NCBI GenBank assembly: GCA_947561715.1
Contig: OX387203.1
Location: forward strand, 11,966,001-12,030,000
DNA length: 64,000 nt
Direction: 5' to 3'
Source of the DNA: Ascidia mentula
Lineage: Eukaryota > Chordata > Ascidiacea > Phlebobranchia > Ascidiidae
Positions 36,984 to 46,850 of this stretch are shown here, piece after piece (positions within the stretch are counted from its first letter, which is position 1; every line of letters begins with the position of its first letter). The position numbers and the translations under genes are program-made. The notes beneath the pieces were generated by a model. It searched no databases, was not told the DNA's origin, and saw only the letters and a program-made list of their open reading frames with translations.

Positions 36984-38453
36984 TTAAGATGTCAAACGGT
37001 TTGAAAAATGCACAGACTGCCCCTTGGTATTGGTTTTAGTTTCAACTTTGGGTGGAGATAGATTGGTTGCCCGACTCCTGGCACTGTGTTCACGCAACAT
37101 GTAAAATTCCATGCAGGTGGTGCTGTCTAGTGTTTGTTCCTCATCCACAGTCACACCGGGTTTGTCCATATATTCTAATATGTAATTACCAGTATACTTA
37201 TTACCTTTCCTGCGCTTTATTGCTTTTTTCAATATTTCACCCATCGTAACTGACAAATTTTCAACTTGAATTAATGAAAATCCTGCATAGTCATTTACTC
37301 GCACAAACACACTTTCTCGAAATTTTCCATCGTCTGACGCACTTTCGCCAACCTGGTGTTTCTCCACTAAAGCAAGGGTAGGAAAACTGAACTTGTTAAT
37401 GGGTTCATTGCTTTCCAGAGATGGAAAGCCATAATCCACTTCACCATCATCTTCTGCAATATGCAAGGAATATCCTTGCACATCTATTCGCTTTAAACAG
37501 GGTGACAGATTTGCTGCAAAATACTGCCAACATGACAGACCAATAAGATCAACAATTTTTGCACCTGTGGAAAGTATAACAACTGTCATAGGTTTTACTG
37601 GTGCTGTTTCCCCATATAACCAAATAAACATATTAATTTTTTGAGTGGGCATTGAAGCCTCGTGTCCCCTACCATCAAACTTTGAATATTCTTTAAAAGG
37701 ATTGCGAGCAATGCTCACCGTTTCACTTAGCTGCTTTGATAAAGTAGAAATAACTTCAGTCTTTTTTGTTTGATTAGCTGAGCCCTTGTCTAAGTTCGGT
37801 TCATTAACATCAAATCCAGTTCGTGTTACCATGACATTGGCTTTGACAGGAACAGATTTTTCTGTCAATTGAATTTCTTTGCCAGAAAACAAATGATTGA
37901 TTTTGTCATCTGACAAAATCTCATTACTTTCACAATTATTCTCTGTATTCTTTTCAACATTCTTTCCATCCAAAACTTCTTCTGTACTTAATTTATCCTT
38001 TTTTGCAAACATAGCATCCAAATCCTCACTCATGAATCTTTCAGGCAAATCTTTCCAATGTACAGTTTTAATTTTCACACGGTTTTGGCGTTCTTTGCGA
38101 ATTCGTTCCAACTTCTGAGCTGTGTTTGACCTCCTCCGAATTCCAAAATCCCAACCAGAAGTAATATCAGGTGAGGGTGCCAATGGCACAAATTGACCTT
38201 CATCTGCACCACAACTTCCTATTTCTGATAACTTTTTAGATGTTGATAAGCCAGAAGTTTTTCCATAAGACCCCGACAGCTTTTGTTTGACGGAGGTGAG
38301 GTTGTAAATCTCCTTCATTCGGTTACAGTGCTCTTCTAATGTGAGTAAATCATTGTCTTGAATAACCATTTCACACATACCAGTATCATCACTTGTTATA
38401 AATGAGTGTTGAATGTGAGACAACAGCCAATCAGGGTCATCCACCATAGCCAT
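36984..38453 (-). CDS. MAPKAP1: SIN1, TORC2 subunit, intronless and lacking the PH domain
   Basis: SIN1 is an essential subunit of TOR complex 2; its CRIM domain recruits substrates such as AKT to the kinase. One uninterrupted 489-codon frame starts with an N-terminal block shared with human SIN1 (SDDTGMCEMV, residues 21-30). It continues with WDFGIRRRSNTAQKLERIRK (101-120), the CRIM domain (about 251-366, with NPFKEYSKFDGRGHE and LHIAEDDGEVD) and a Ras-binding-like domain (about 380-455, with SVFVRVN and GFSLIQVEN). A spacer of about 80 residues (151-240) is longer than in human. The protein ends about 34 residues after the Ras-binding domain, where human SIN1 continues into a PH domain. Only 257 bp separate the stop from AGMO-B, too little for the missing domain. 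PDAP1 lies 523 bp upstream on the same strand. Confidence 0.95.
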   Translation of the reverse strand: MAMVDDPDWLLSHIQHSFITSDDTGMCEMVIQDNDLLTLEEHCNRMKEIYNLTSVKQKLSGSYGKTSGLSTSKKLSEIGSCGADEGQFVPLAPSPDITSGWDFGIRRRSNTAQKLERIRKERQNRVKIKTVHWKDLPERFMSEDLDAMFAKKDKLSTEEVLDGKNVEKNTENNCESNEILSDDKINHLFSGKEIQLTEKSVPVKANVMVTRTGFDVNEPNLDKGSANQTKKTEVISTLSKQLSETVSIARNPFKEYSKFDGRGHEASMPTQKINMFIWLYGETAPVKPMTVVILSTGAKIVDLIGLSCWQYFAANLSPCLKRIDVQGYSLHIAEDDGEVDYGFPSLESNEPINKFSFPTLALVEKHQVGESASDDGKFRESVFVRVNDYAGFSLIQVENLSVTMGEILKKAIKRRKGNKYTGNYILEYMDKPGVTVDEEQTLDSTTCMEFYMLREHSARSRATNLSPPKVETKTNTKGQSVHFSNRLTS

Positions 38454-38937
38454 TATAATATCTACTTCCTAAACGTCTGCAGATTTGATCATAATGAATT
38501 TCAAAAAAATAAAGCACATAACATGAAATTATTTGGCCTGTCAGTTATGACAAAACCACCGTCAAACAACTTTTATTGCATGTCACCACATAAATAGGGT
38601 ATTTAAAAAACTTGTTTTTCTGTTTTATATTCCACATGTAACAAACCAACACCGTTCTTCACAATTATTTAAATTAAAGCCTGGCATTTACTTATTTTAG
38701 CAAATTACATTGGTGGCCTTTATGAGTAGGGGCTTAAAATGAACAGTATCTGTAAAAATTTATGCAAGAAGATTGTGAAACATTACATTTAAAACCAAAC
38801 AACAACATGTTTTTCTTTACAATCAACAATCATTAATTCAACAATTGTTCCTGTTAGTCCACATGCACAAAGCAACACAGTAACACCCTGTTTAAAATAA
38901 TCTTTGGATGCCACTGCCACATTCCTTCAAATGATAC

Positions 38938-38943
38938 TTTATT
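38938..38943 (-). terminator. Polyadenylation signal for PDAP1
   Basis: AATAAA on the minus strand, about 34 bp after the PDAP1 stop codon, the normal order for a cleavage and polyadenylation signal. Confidence 0.55.
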
Positions 38944-38976
38944 TTATATTCAACCGATCAAATCGAACACAAAATT

Positions 38977-39477
38977 TTATCTTTTTTTTCGACCGCCGCC
39001 ACCACCTTTACTTTTAATCGCATTTAGACTCGCTTCTTTTCCTGCCTGTGCTCTTGCTTCTTTTTCTTTTTTTTCTCCTTCTCTCTTGCGAGCCGCCTCC
39101 TCCCTTTGCTTCCGAATAATTGCCAGTCTAGCTAAATCAGAACGTGCCTCTTCAGTCTTTCCTTCAGCGTGCAGTTGCTGGTAACGTCTTGCTGATTCCT
39201 GTCGCGCTAATTCTTCCTTTTCTCTGCGCGAAAGTTCAACCGGCTTTTCCACAATTTCATCAAGTTCATTAACCTTTTTAGTCTTTTGTGCAAGGCGGTT
39301 AGGATTTTCGATTTCTATTACTGGACGCTTTTGTTCTTGCTCTTCTTCCTCCTCCTCAGATGAAGATTCATCTTTTTTGGCAGATCTTCTTTGTTCTTCC
39401 TGTTTTCTTTGTGTTTCCAGTTCTTCGGCATTAGTAAATTGACGAGATCTTCCTTTGAGATTTTTCTTATATGGCAT
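38977..39477 (-). CDS. PDAP1: 28 kDa heat- and acid-stable phosphoprotein (PDGFA-associated protein 1)
   Basis: PDAP1 is a small, highly charged, mostly disordered phosphoprotein found in most eukaryotes; it has been linked to PDGF-A binding and translation control. The single 166-codon frame carries the family landmarks: N-terminal [12 protein letters not shown], an acidic Ser/Glu run (about residues 38-50), [16 protein letters not shown] (54-69), [11 protein letters not shown], and the near-invariant [20 protein letters not shown] (113-132). It ends in a basic tail with GGGGGRKKR. Human PDAP1 is 181 residues, so it is about full length. No intron is seen. Start: the first ATG, giving [13 protein letters not shown]. 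Confidence 0.95.
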   Translation of the reverse strand: MPYKKNLKGRSRQFTNAEELETQRKQEEQRRSAKKDESSSEEEEEEQEQKRPVIEIENPNRLAQKTKKVNELDEIVEKPVELSRREKEELARQESARRYQQLHAEGKTEEARSDLARLAIIRKQREEAARKREGEKKEKEARAQAGKEASLNAIKSKGGGGGRKKR

Positions 39478-39978
39478 TGTGACAATTTGTTCTATTTAAA
39501 CCTAGTTTGTAAAACAAAAATAAAGTCCTGAAGTTGTGTAATATAAAGTAGAAACATAAAAATGTAGGTATATCTATGAATTGTCACTTAATGATAAATC
39601 AAAACTATTTAAATTGGATGCCAAATTAACCAAGCTTCTGATCTAACAAAAGTAGAGAACAGCAAAAACACATTTTAACAGGTAATGAAGCAATTGTCTA
39701 CCAGTGACAGATTTTCAGAAACAGGGAGTATCTGAACAAACTTATATTTATAACTAACATTTATAACTATAACTAAATTGATGCTGTTGACACACACAGA
39801 GCGTGAGCAGTATCGTCAAAGTCAACGGCTGGGTGGGGTAATTAATGGACATTTTACATAAACATTGCAAAGTCTTGAATTATCTTGTTTTGTGTTGGGT
39901 AAGGTAAAACCTTATGCACCACTTCTGTGATCACAAAAACATGAATTAATCCATCACAACTTTGTTAGCAGTGAGCTT

Positions 39979-40207
39979 CAGACAGATGTACACACGGTTT
40001 CGACTTACAAGGTCTCCTTCAGTGCAGCTGGTGATTGTGGCACTGGAATAGCTTTTCAACTAGCAGGCACAGAGATTTTTACTTTGTGGTACCTTTCCGT
40101 CAATGTCAATCTGCTAAGAACCCAACTGGGTACAAACAACATAGCAGAAATGAACCATTGTGGAGACCTTATAGGTCAAAACACTATGCACTATTGTCTG
40201 CAGCTCT
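39979..40207 (+). repeat. Interspersed repeat, copy 2, with inverted ends
   Basis: The left part (CAGACAGATG, GGTTTCGACTTACAAGGTCT, AGTGCAGCTGGTG, ACTTTGTGG) follows the order of the copy at 11.15 kb. The right end carries the same head inverted (GGAGACCTTATAGGTCAAAA, then TGTCTGCAGCT), so this copy is a fold-back or MITE-like element of about 230 bp with inverted ends of roughly 40 bp. Confidence 0.5.
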
Positions 40208-41301
40208 CAATGATTTTTATGTCTCTTGTGCATTTTTTCATTAGCAGGCAAATTTTTACTGTCCAATAATTACCCCATCAATTTGGATAATTAATGGACA
40301 CATGTGGTATAAATGTTGGACAGTGTCCTAAACTTGCCAATTTAATAATGCAATTCTACAATTGTACTGTTGATGCTTTAACAAAAACAGGTTTACAACC
40401 CTTTCTCAGCAATGAAAAATGAAAGCTTGTTCCTGCTATTCTATAACTTTGTTGGTTTTAGTGTATATTTGTCAGGCATTCTCATTGAGGTTATATTAAC
40501 AGTTGTAAACTAAAACCACTATTTCTACTCAGTTTGCAAAACAAACCCCTTTCTGTTTACAACATACTAAGATTGATGCAAGCACAGTATTCCAACTGAC
40601 TTTCATGCTCTCAAAGAATATACAAAAGACCAGTAATTTTTCAGACGTTTGGGGGGCAAAAGTGCTTTGACCACGACGATAACATACACGACTAAATAAT
40701 GCATATCTTTTGCGGGTTCGCGAACTTTGCGTGCATTACTAATAAACATTACATTACACAAGCTTTTTTTATTACGTATAATATTTCTTATTTTATATTT
40801 GTTAAATTACTTCACCTTGCCAAAATCACAAACACGCATCAAGGCACCAATCAACGTTGTAACAATATTTAGTAACTGATCACATGAGAAATTAAATGGC
40901 ATGGTTAACAAATGCATTGCAACGCTCAGCTCATGGGAACCATAACGCTGTTCCTGGTCTATCGGTAAACTACCACTTTAAAGAATACAACTTCAGACTG
41001 CGTGTTCCTTTGTACATTAAGCACTGCCAGCCGATGACACCCTCTGTTTCTTCAATAATTGTCCTCCCTGAAATAGTTGCGATTTTTACGATAGTAGTAA
41101 ATCAGTCAGAAAATTTTTGTTGTAAATTGCGTTTAAGAATGGTTTTATCATAAGTTTTATTTCACTAATCTACGCTCCAGTTGTGCAATGAATTAATCAG
41201 GAAACATGCGTGCTGCTACAGTTGGCAATTACAATGAAACGAAGTTAAGAGTATAAGGCAAGAAGTCACCGGATATATTGGAGTGAGCATGTTGTCACTA
41301 T

Positions 41302-41319
41302 TGCGCTTGCGCAAGCGCA
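41302..41319. repeat. Perfect 18-bp palindrome TGCGCTTGCGCAAGCGCA
   Basis: The sequence is its own reverse complement and GC-rich within AT-rich surroundings. It could be a site for a dimeric factor (GCGCA/TGCGC repeats resemble NRF1-type sites) or a chance palindrome. Confidence 0.4.
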
Positions 41320-41756
41320 CTTGGCCAGGCGTTTGTCATGTTTACGTAGGCAGAATAGTTCTTCAACTTTATTGGTCGCGCCCACCAGTCAATATATGCA
41401 ATTTTGCACCAATCCTCGAAATACCATTTTAGCTGAACTGGATCTAGAATCCGCGATTTTGAGCAAAAATCACAATTTTCAAACAATTTCCATTTTTTCC
41501 CATTTCGCGAATGTATAAATTAGAGCAGTTACTAGCATCGTAAAAGGTTAACCCCCCGTGTTGTATCTGGGCAAGTTTCAGCTTGATTGAAACACCACCG
41601 TCATTTGAGCGAAATGGAAATTGGCTAAAACCGAAATTATTTTACGCATCAGTGAACACGACTTCAGACGATTGCGTTCACGTAAATTCTGCATTAACTC
41701 GTGAAAAAAACAAAAAAGAACACCTATAAACTGTGAAGTATGGCATAAATATAGTG

Positions 41757-42436
41757 ACAAGTTTGACAACAAATTTTAAAATGTTCCGAACCGAGAAACT
41801 TTTTTAAACTCGCCTCAAATTTAGCCAAGCGCATGTGGAACAACATGTTAGTGTTTATTTTTCACACCGGTAGCTCGTATGCCAACGAAATAACTTTCAC
41901 TCCGACAAAGCGCCATGTGACATGCAGCGTATCCGATCAACCTAAACAAGTGCGCATTCAATGCGACAACTTTGACGACATATTTGAAAATGTTCCGAAC
42001 CGAGGAATTTTTTTACACTCGCCTCAAATGTAGCCAAGAGCATATGAAACAACATGTTAGTTCTTATATTTTACACCGGTTGCTCGTATTCCAACGAAAT
42101 AGCTTTCAGTCCGACAGGGGGCCATGTGACATGCAGCTGAGATCAACCTAAATAACAATTGCGCATTCAATGCGACAATTCCGACGACATGTTTGAAAAT
42201 CTTCAGAACCGAGGAATTTTTTTTAAACTTGCCTCAAATGTAGCCAAGAGCATATAGAACAACCTACAAGTGCTTATTTTTTACCCGGTAGCTCGTATGC
42301 CAACGAAATAACTTTCAGTCCGACAGGGGGCCATGTGACATGCAGATGAGATCAACCTAAACAAGTGCACATTCAATGCGACAAGTTTGACAACAAATTT
42401 GAAAATGTTCCGAACCGAGGAAATTTTTTAACCTCC
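41757..42436. repeat. Tandem array, unit about 209 bp, just over three copies
   Basis: CGCCTCAAAT followed by TAGCCAAG recurs at 41811, 42020 and 42230, a period of 209-210 bp. Each unit contains ACAACATGTTAGT-like, CGGTAGCTCGTATGCCAACG, GGCCATGTGACATGCAG and AAAATGTTCCGAACCGAGG blocks. A partial unit precedes the first. The array is subterminal in the mobile element; a single inverted partial unit lies near its right end. Confidence 0.85.
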
Positions 42437-42460
42437 GTTTAGTCCCACCACCATTTTTGA

Positions 42461-43860
42461 TACCCTCTTCACACATCTTGCCGTCAGTCCGTGTCGTGGT
42501 TGGACTTGTGTTCGCTTTGTGACAGACCACGTGGTAAAACGTATCGCTCATTGACACAGAATGTTGCTAAGACTCACACATATCACACAGTTGGATGGTT
42601 AACGTCAAAAACTGTAATTAAGTTGATCCTGGATAGGTTTGGATTTCTGACAAGTATTTTTGCAAGAGAAGTGCTTGGTGGAAAAACGTTCAAAAATTGT
42701 CGCAGGGCATTCGATGGTTTATTTTTTAATGATAAATTACGTGAACACGTCTTTGTTCCAATTTTGTTTAATAGGCATTTTGTGGTGTTGTGGTTTGATA
42801 GCTCCAGTAACCAACTTGTACTGTATGACTCCGCTGTAGGTCCACAGACATATTTATTGAGTTTAATCCGTAAATCCTTCGTCCCGATTTTGCGCTCTTT
42901 TACTGGTTGTAATGTCTTAGTAAAACTTGGCTCAATAGTAACCCAGGAAGACCGGACAAGCTGTGGTTTGTGTGTTTGTTACGCGGTGGAAACGATAACT
43001 AGAAACATGATGCGTTTACCAGTAAAACAATTTAGCGCCTCAGAGTACCGAGTTTGGATTGTGTATGTATTAGTGCAGGACTTGCTTCCTTGTATTGATG
43101 TTATTAAGTCGTGGATAGAAAAAAACAACTTTGTCTTGTCAAGTCTTCCGAATATCTTTAATAATTGTTGGTTTAACTCTGTGTTGCAAGCAGTTAGAAG
43201 ATGTTTGTTTGATGTGGTTCATGTTGTCGATGGTACTGGGAGTGACTTTAAAGTATAAGAATTGCTAAATTTGTTTGTTGCCATCGCGGGTAATCAGGTA
43301 GAAAACTCCTTGTATTTGCAGTTGGTTAAAGATGTTTGTGCGCACCTTGGTTGGACGTTAGGCCAGCAACAGGATCCCAACGAGTTTTTAATGCTTATCG
43401 ACTTTACATTAATTTTAACAACTTGTGAGTTAAATTTTTCGTTTAATTACAAAACATCCACCATTTGCAAGTCTTGTGGCAACTAGGAGAAATTTGAAAA
43501 TCAACAACCTGTATTGAATTTGCCTCTGTTCGATGATATCCCCGACAAAAACAATCTCAGTGCTTATTGTGATGCTCAATTTCGCAGCGTTGCTCGGGGC
43601 CGTTGTGCGCATTGCAATTCATAAACACAAAAAGCTGTATTAACTGAGCTTATTGAAACGACGGACATTGGATTTTACAGAAATTTAGACGGAAATTAAA
43701 AGCACAAAACGAGTAGTTCCTGATAAAATGTTTTTAGGCTCGTGTCTGTTGTCGTAAGTTGGAACTGGGGTTAATTTTGGTCACTACGTAGCTTACAAGT
43801 TTTCGGAATATGGAGTAACTGAGTTTAATGATGACATTGTAAGACATGTAACTTGCGCGA
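42461..43860 (+). pseudogene. Element-borne Ulp1-like (C48) peptidase joined to a USP-type (C19) deubiquitinase domain
   Basis: The first 255 codons from 42491 are open. They show a Ulp1/SENP-like core: H96 in NRHFVVLWFD, D113 in LYDS, Q152 and C158 in TQEDRTSCGLCVCY, the order and spacing of the C48 His-Asp-Gln-Cys set. In the same open stretch a USP Cys box begins (NNCWFNSVLQ, C226). Further USP landmarks follow downstream: QQDPNEFLML near 43.37 kb, CKSC and CAHC pairs near 43.47 and 43.61 kb, and a His box, NFGHYVAY with FNDDIVRHV, at 43.77-43.85 kb. Ulp1 enzymes remove SUMO-like modifiers and USPs remove ubiquitin. No ATG opens the frame; a pyrimidine-rich stretch ending in CAG just before it suggests an internal exon of a longer gene. 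The coding region is broken several times and is treated as a fossil. Confidence 0.7.
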
Positions 43861-44101
43861 AGGAGAAAATATTGACCGGAAGTTGTTTTTTTTGTATAAA
43901 AATTTAAAACCTGAAAACTGACCCATTCTGCCTCAACCAGTTACCGTTATTCGCAGAAAGCGATGCCGTTTTAATGAATCAGCAGCAAAGTCAAGTGATT
44001 GCATCATTTATAAAAACATATCTTTTAAACACAAGGTTGACGGCAGTGATGAGTTTGTTTCAGATTTTAACTTATTGGGCAACTTTTAACTTATTGGGTC
44101 A

Positions 44102-44581
44102 TTGCCTCCGCAAGAGATGTATGAGTTTGTTTTAAGGCAACTTACAGCGTCCCTGTCCAAATCGTTTCACATTGGGAAATATAGAACCGACTGTTTCCGC
44201 ATTTGTCTGTACTACCGCCAAAACAAAAATCGCTTACAAAACTTTAACATAAATTTCGTTTCGGAAAAGTTGTCACAAAATGTGATTGAAAACCTATTGC
44301 GATTGGTACATCATTTTTTCGGTCAAAATCGCGTACGACAACGGCTTATTGGATGTCAAGTCTTTAGGGAATCGTATAGCGGAATTGAGTTGAAACAGGA
44401 TACAGTTGTCCAAGAAAGCATGTTGCCGCTGTCAAATAAAAAGGAATTGGAAGCTAATTTGTTTTTAAAGGAAGTGTTGCACTTTGAAGCTATCACATAT
44501 TACGTTGTAAAGGTCTTTAATGTAACTTATGCTAAGGCTTCGAATGACTTTGGTTTCAAGGCAACGTCTTACATGCAATAA
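44102..44581 (+). pseudogene. C-terminal open stretch of the element-borne gene, function unknown
   Basis: About 160 codons are open within the element, downstream of the USP part. The peptide contains alternating hydrophobic and basic stretches (YEFVLRQLTASLSKSF, NVIENLLRLVHHFFGQNR) and resembles no domain I know. It probably belongs to the same ancestral gene. Confidence 0.45.
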
Positions 44582-46252
44582 TGAACAACATTGCGTAATT
44601 TTTCAGAGAGATGACTTCATTGCTTACATCAGTTCTTTTCTTCATTTGGACGGTTTGTGTCTAAATATTGTTTTATCTGTAAAATAAAACCAGCGGCATG
44701 TTGTTCCATTTACTCTTAGCTACCGGTGTAAAAAATAAGCACTAACATGCTGTTCCACATGCTCTTGGCTGCATTTGAGGCGAGTTTAAAAAAATTCTTC
44801 GGTTCGGAACATTTTCAAAAAAAAACAAAAACAAATTTGTTGTCAAACTTGTCACTGTATTTGTGGCTTATAGGTGTTCAAAAATTGAAATTATATAAAT
44901 ATAGATATTGTTTTAAAACTATTGCTGACTTTGTTGATTTAAATATTTGTTTTTATAACTCATTTTTCATTTTGTCACGAGTTAATGCAGAATTTATGTG
45001 AACGCAATCGTCTGAAGTCGTGTTCATTAATGCGTAAAATAATTTCGGTTTTAGTCAATTTCTATTTCGCCGAAATGACAGTGGTCTGTAAACTGTAGTT
45101 CGATACTTTTTTGCCTTTCACTGATAAGACCTTTCAAAAAACTTTTTCCAAACTAGTAAAAATTGCTTGTTTTGGGGAATAGTTGCAAATGAAATACTCA
45201 CGGCCCAATTATAAGGTGTAAGAGTTAGATTTTTGGTGTGTAACACACCAATGTAATGTGTGGTCAGGGAAAAATTTCAGTTCTTGCCCATTGATAGTTG
45301 TTTTTATGTAACAGCCCATCAAAATATCGCATTTTTTCTCAAATATGGTGAAAAATCCAAAAGATATTTCTCTGAACTTTGTTTATATCTAACTTACTTG
45401 TGAGGAATTTTTTGTGTGCAAGTGTGGTGCTGACACCATTTGTAGTGCTGCAATATGCATTATGCAGACATCTATTTGCAATAATATGTCAAAACCTGTT
45501 TAAAAGTTTCTCAAATTTTTAAAAAATTGTTGCTATGCCATTCAGGCAAACCATCTATACATCCGAAATACTCAACATTTACATTCATAATACTGAGGCT
45601 TGATTTTTATTCAAAGTAGCTCAAATTTTACCAAATGGAGTACTACAAGTGTGCTTAAATGGAAAATTTTAACTTAACTGATAGCATGTGTAGTTTTTCC
45701 ACAAAGACCCATAAATACCCTGCATTTTTGTGTAGTTTTCAAAAAACAACCATGAAGAAATGAAAGAAGAGAAAAAGAGTAAAACAAGAATAATCACAAT
45801 ATTCAACCATGTTGTGAAACTTTACATGCAATTGTTTACACGTAATGTCACACTGAATGTTTGACAACTGTATAAATTGCTTTTGAACTGTTCTAGTTGT
45901 TGTCTGAAGTTGCTCGACTGACCTTATCAAAAACTTTTTTTGAATGGAGAAATTGGATTGCATTTTCATATGTGTTGTAGTTATGAAGGTTTCTTTGTGA
46001 TATCCATGTACATCGTAATGCAAAAAAAGTATTTGGGTCTGATACTACAGCTGGCACCCATTCATGTAACTACATTTGCTTGTCGTTTGGTCTCAGAAGT
46101 ACCCCCTACTTGCCATATTTTACCTTCTAACAGACGACTCATTCCTTTTCTTCCACAACGACCATTATCTTGTATTTGCTTCGCAGGCTTTTTGACGTCA
46201 CAGTGGACATTCCATACGCTCGTAAATTTTATGCCGAGGATTCAAGCGATCT

Positions 46253-46489
46253 ATGTACTTCCAGTACCGACTCCGTTTTCATTATAACGGCATGTTGCTG
46301 GTTGTATTGCAACCGAATTATGTGAAAACAATTCAAGAAAACGCCCGAAATTTGCAAAAAAACAGCGTTATACATATTGATCAAAACATTATTATCGACT
46401 TTTGTTACGCAAGAACCTATTTTAACATCCTAGTACATCCAAATGGATGTATTTTTGCGCGGCCAAGGCTTACGATCGCGACGCAATAA
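46253..46489 (+). CDS. Candidate short coding remnant, not recognised
   Basis: A 78-codon frame with an ATG reads as plausible globular protein (RLRFHYNGMLLVVLQPNYVK, IHIDQNIIIDFCYARTYF, ILVHPNGCIFARP). I cannot assign it to a family, and there are no convincing flanking exons. It could be part of a neighbouring gene, an old transposon piece or chance. Confidence 0.2.
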   Translation: MYFQYRLRFHYNGMLLVVLQPNYVKTIQENARNLQKNSVIHIDQNIIIDFCYARTYFNILVHPNGCIFARPRLTIATQ

Positions 46490-46721
46490 CGATTTCATTT
46501 ACCGTCTACATATAGACGTTTGGATTCTGCGACAGGCGCAAAATCATGTATATATTGCAGGTCGGCTGCAGAGTAGAGTTTGTTCCGTGCTTTAGTCTAC
46601 ACACAATTGAAGAAAAGAAAAACCACACGACTGAGTTGTCGGAAATGAAAGGGGATTAAAGTAGGCTACTGTAAGAAAGAAAGAATTACAAAACAGCATA
46701 CTACTAGTAGGCTATTTGGTA

Positions 46722-46850
46722 TAATGTAAGGCTTCTGGCAAAAAGAAAAACTAGTTCGGACGACGTTTCGGTCGTTATTTAACTGACCTTCATCACGACC
46801 GAAACGTGGTCCGAACTAGTTTTTCTTTTTGCCAGAAGAGCCTTACATTA
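46722..46850. repeat. Long hairpin: about 55-nt arms, 19-nt loop
   Basis: The left arm (46722-46776) begins TAATGTAAGG and contains AAAACTAGTTCGGAC. The right arm (46796-46850) is its reverse complement with only a few mismatches or one- to two-base indels. The loop region contains TTTAACTGACCTTCATC. The arms are too long and too similar for chance, so this is a fold-back insertion or a head-to-head pair of element ends. Confidence 0.8.

Larger units (their letters stand above)
39478..41589. other. Intergenic, PDAP1 upstream side
   Basis: Holds the PDAP1 promoter side, the GTTTCGACC repeat copy 2, and a short GC-rich palindrome at 41302-41319. The reading frame at 40896-41153 has no recognisable product. 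Confidence 0.45.
41590..45090 (+). mobile_element. Decayed element with long inverted ends carrying two peptidase domains
   Basis: The ends are inverted copies of each other. GTCATTTGAGCGAAATGG and the following 100 bp (41600-41710) match the reverse of 44975-45085 at about 90%. A further block (GTGACAAGTTTGACAAC, then AAAATGTTCCGAACCGA and CGCCTCAAAT, about 41754-41860) is inverted at 44700-44870, displaced by an insertion of roughly 90 bp on the right. Inside lie a tandem array at the left, a peptidase coding block, and a further open stretch. No transposase, integrase or polymerase is seen, so the superfamily is not assigned. Ulp1-type peptidases occur in several large DNA transposon groups and, as adenain-like proteases, in Polintons. 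The coding part is broken at several points, so this is a fossil, of moderate age judged from the match of its ends. Target duplications were not determined. Confidence 0.75.

Noticed and set aside
41590-45090. Assigning the element to Polinton, Zisupton/KDZ or another named superfamily
   Set aside because: Only peptidase-like coding is visible; no capsid, integrase, polymerase or transposase supports a specific name.
45739-46220. Minus-strand peptide near 46.1 kb (GRCGRKGMSRLLEGK) as a conserved protein
   Set aside because: The open stretch is short and I could not connect it to a family or to flanking exons.
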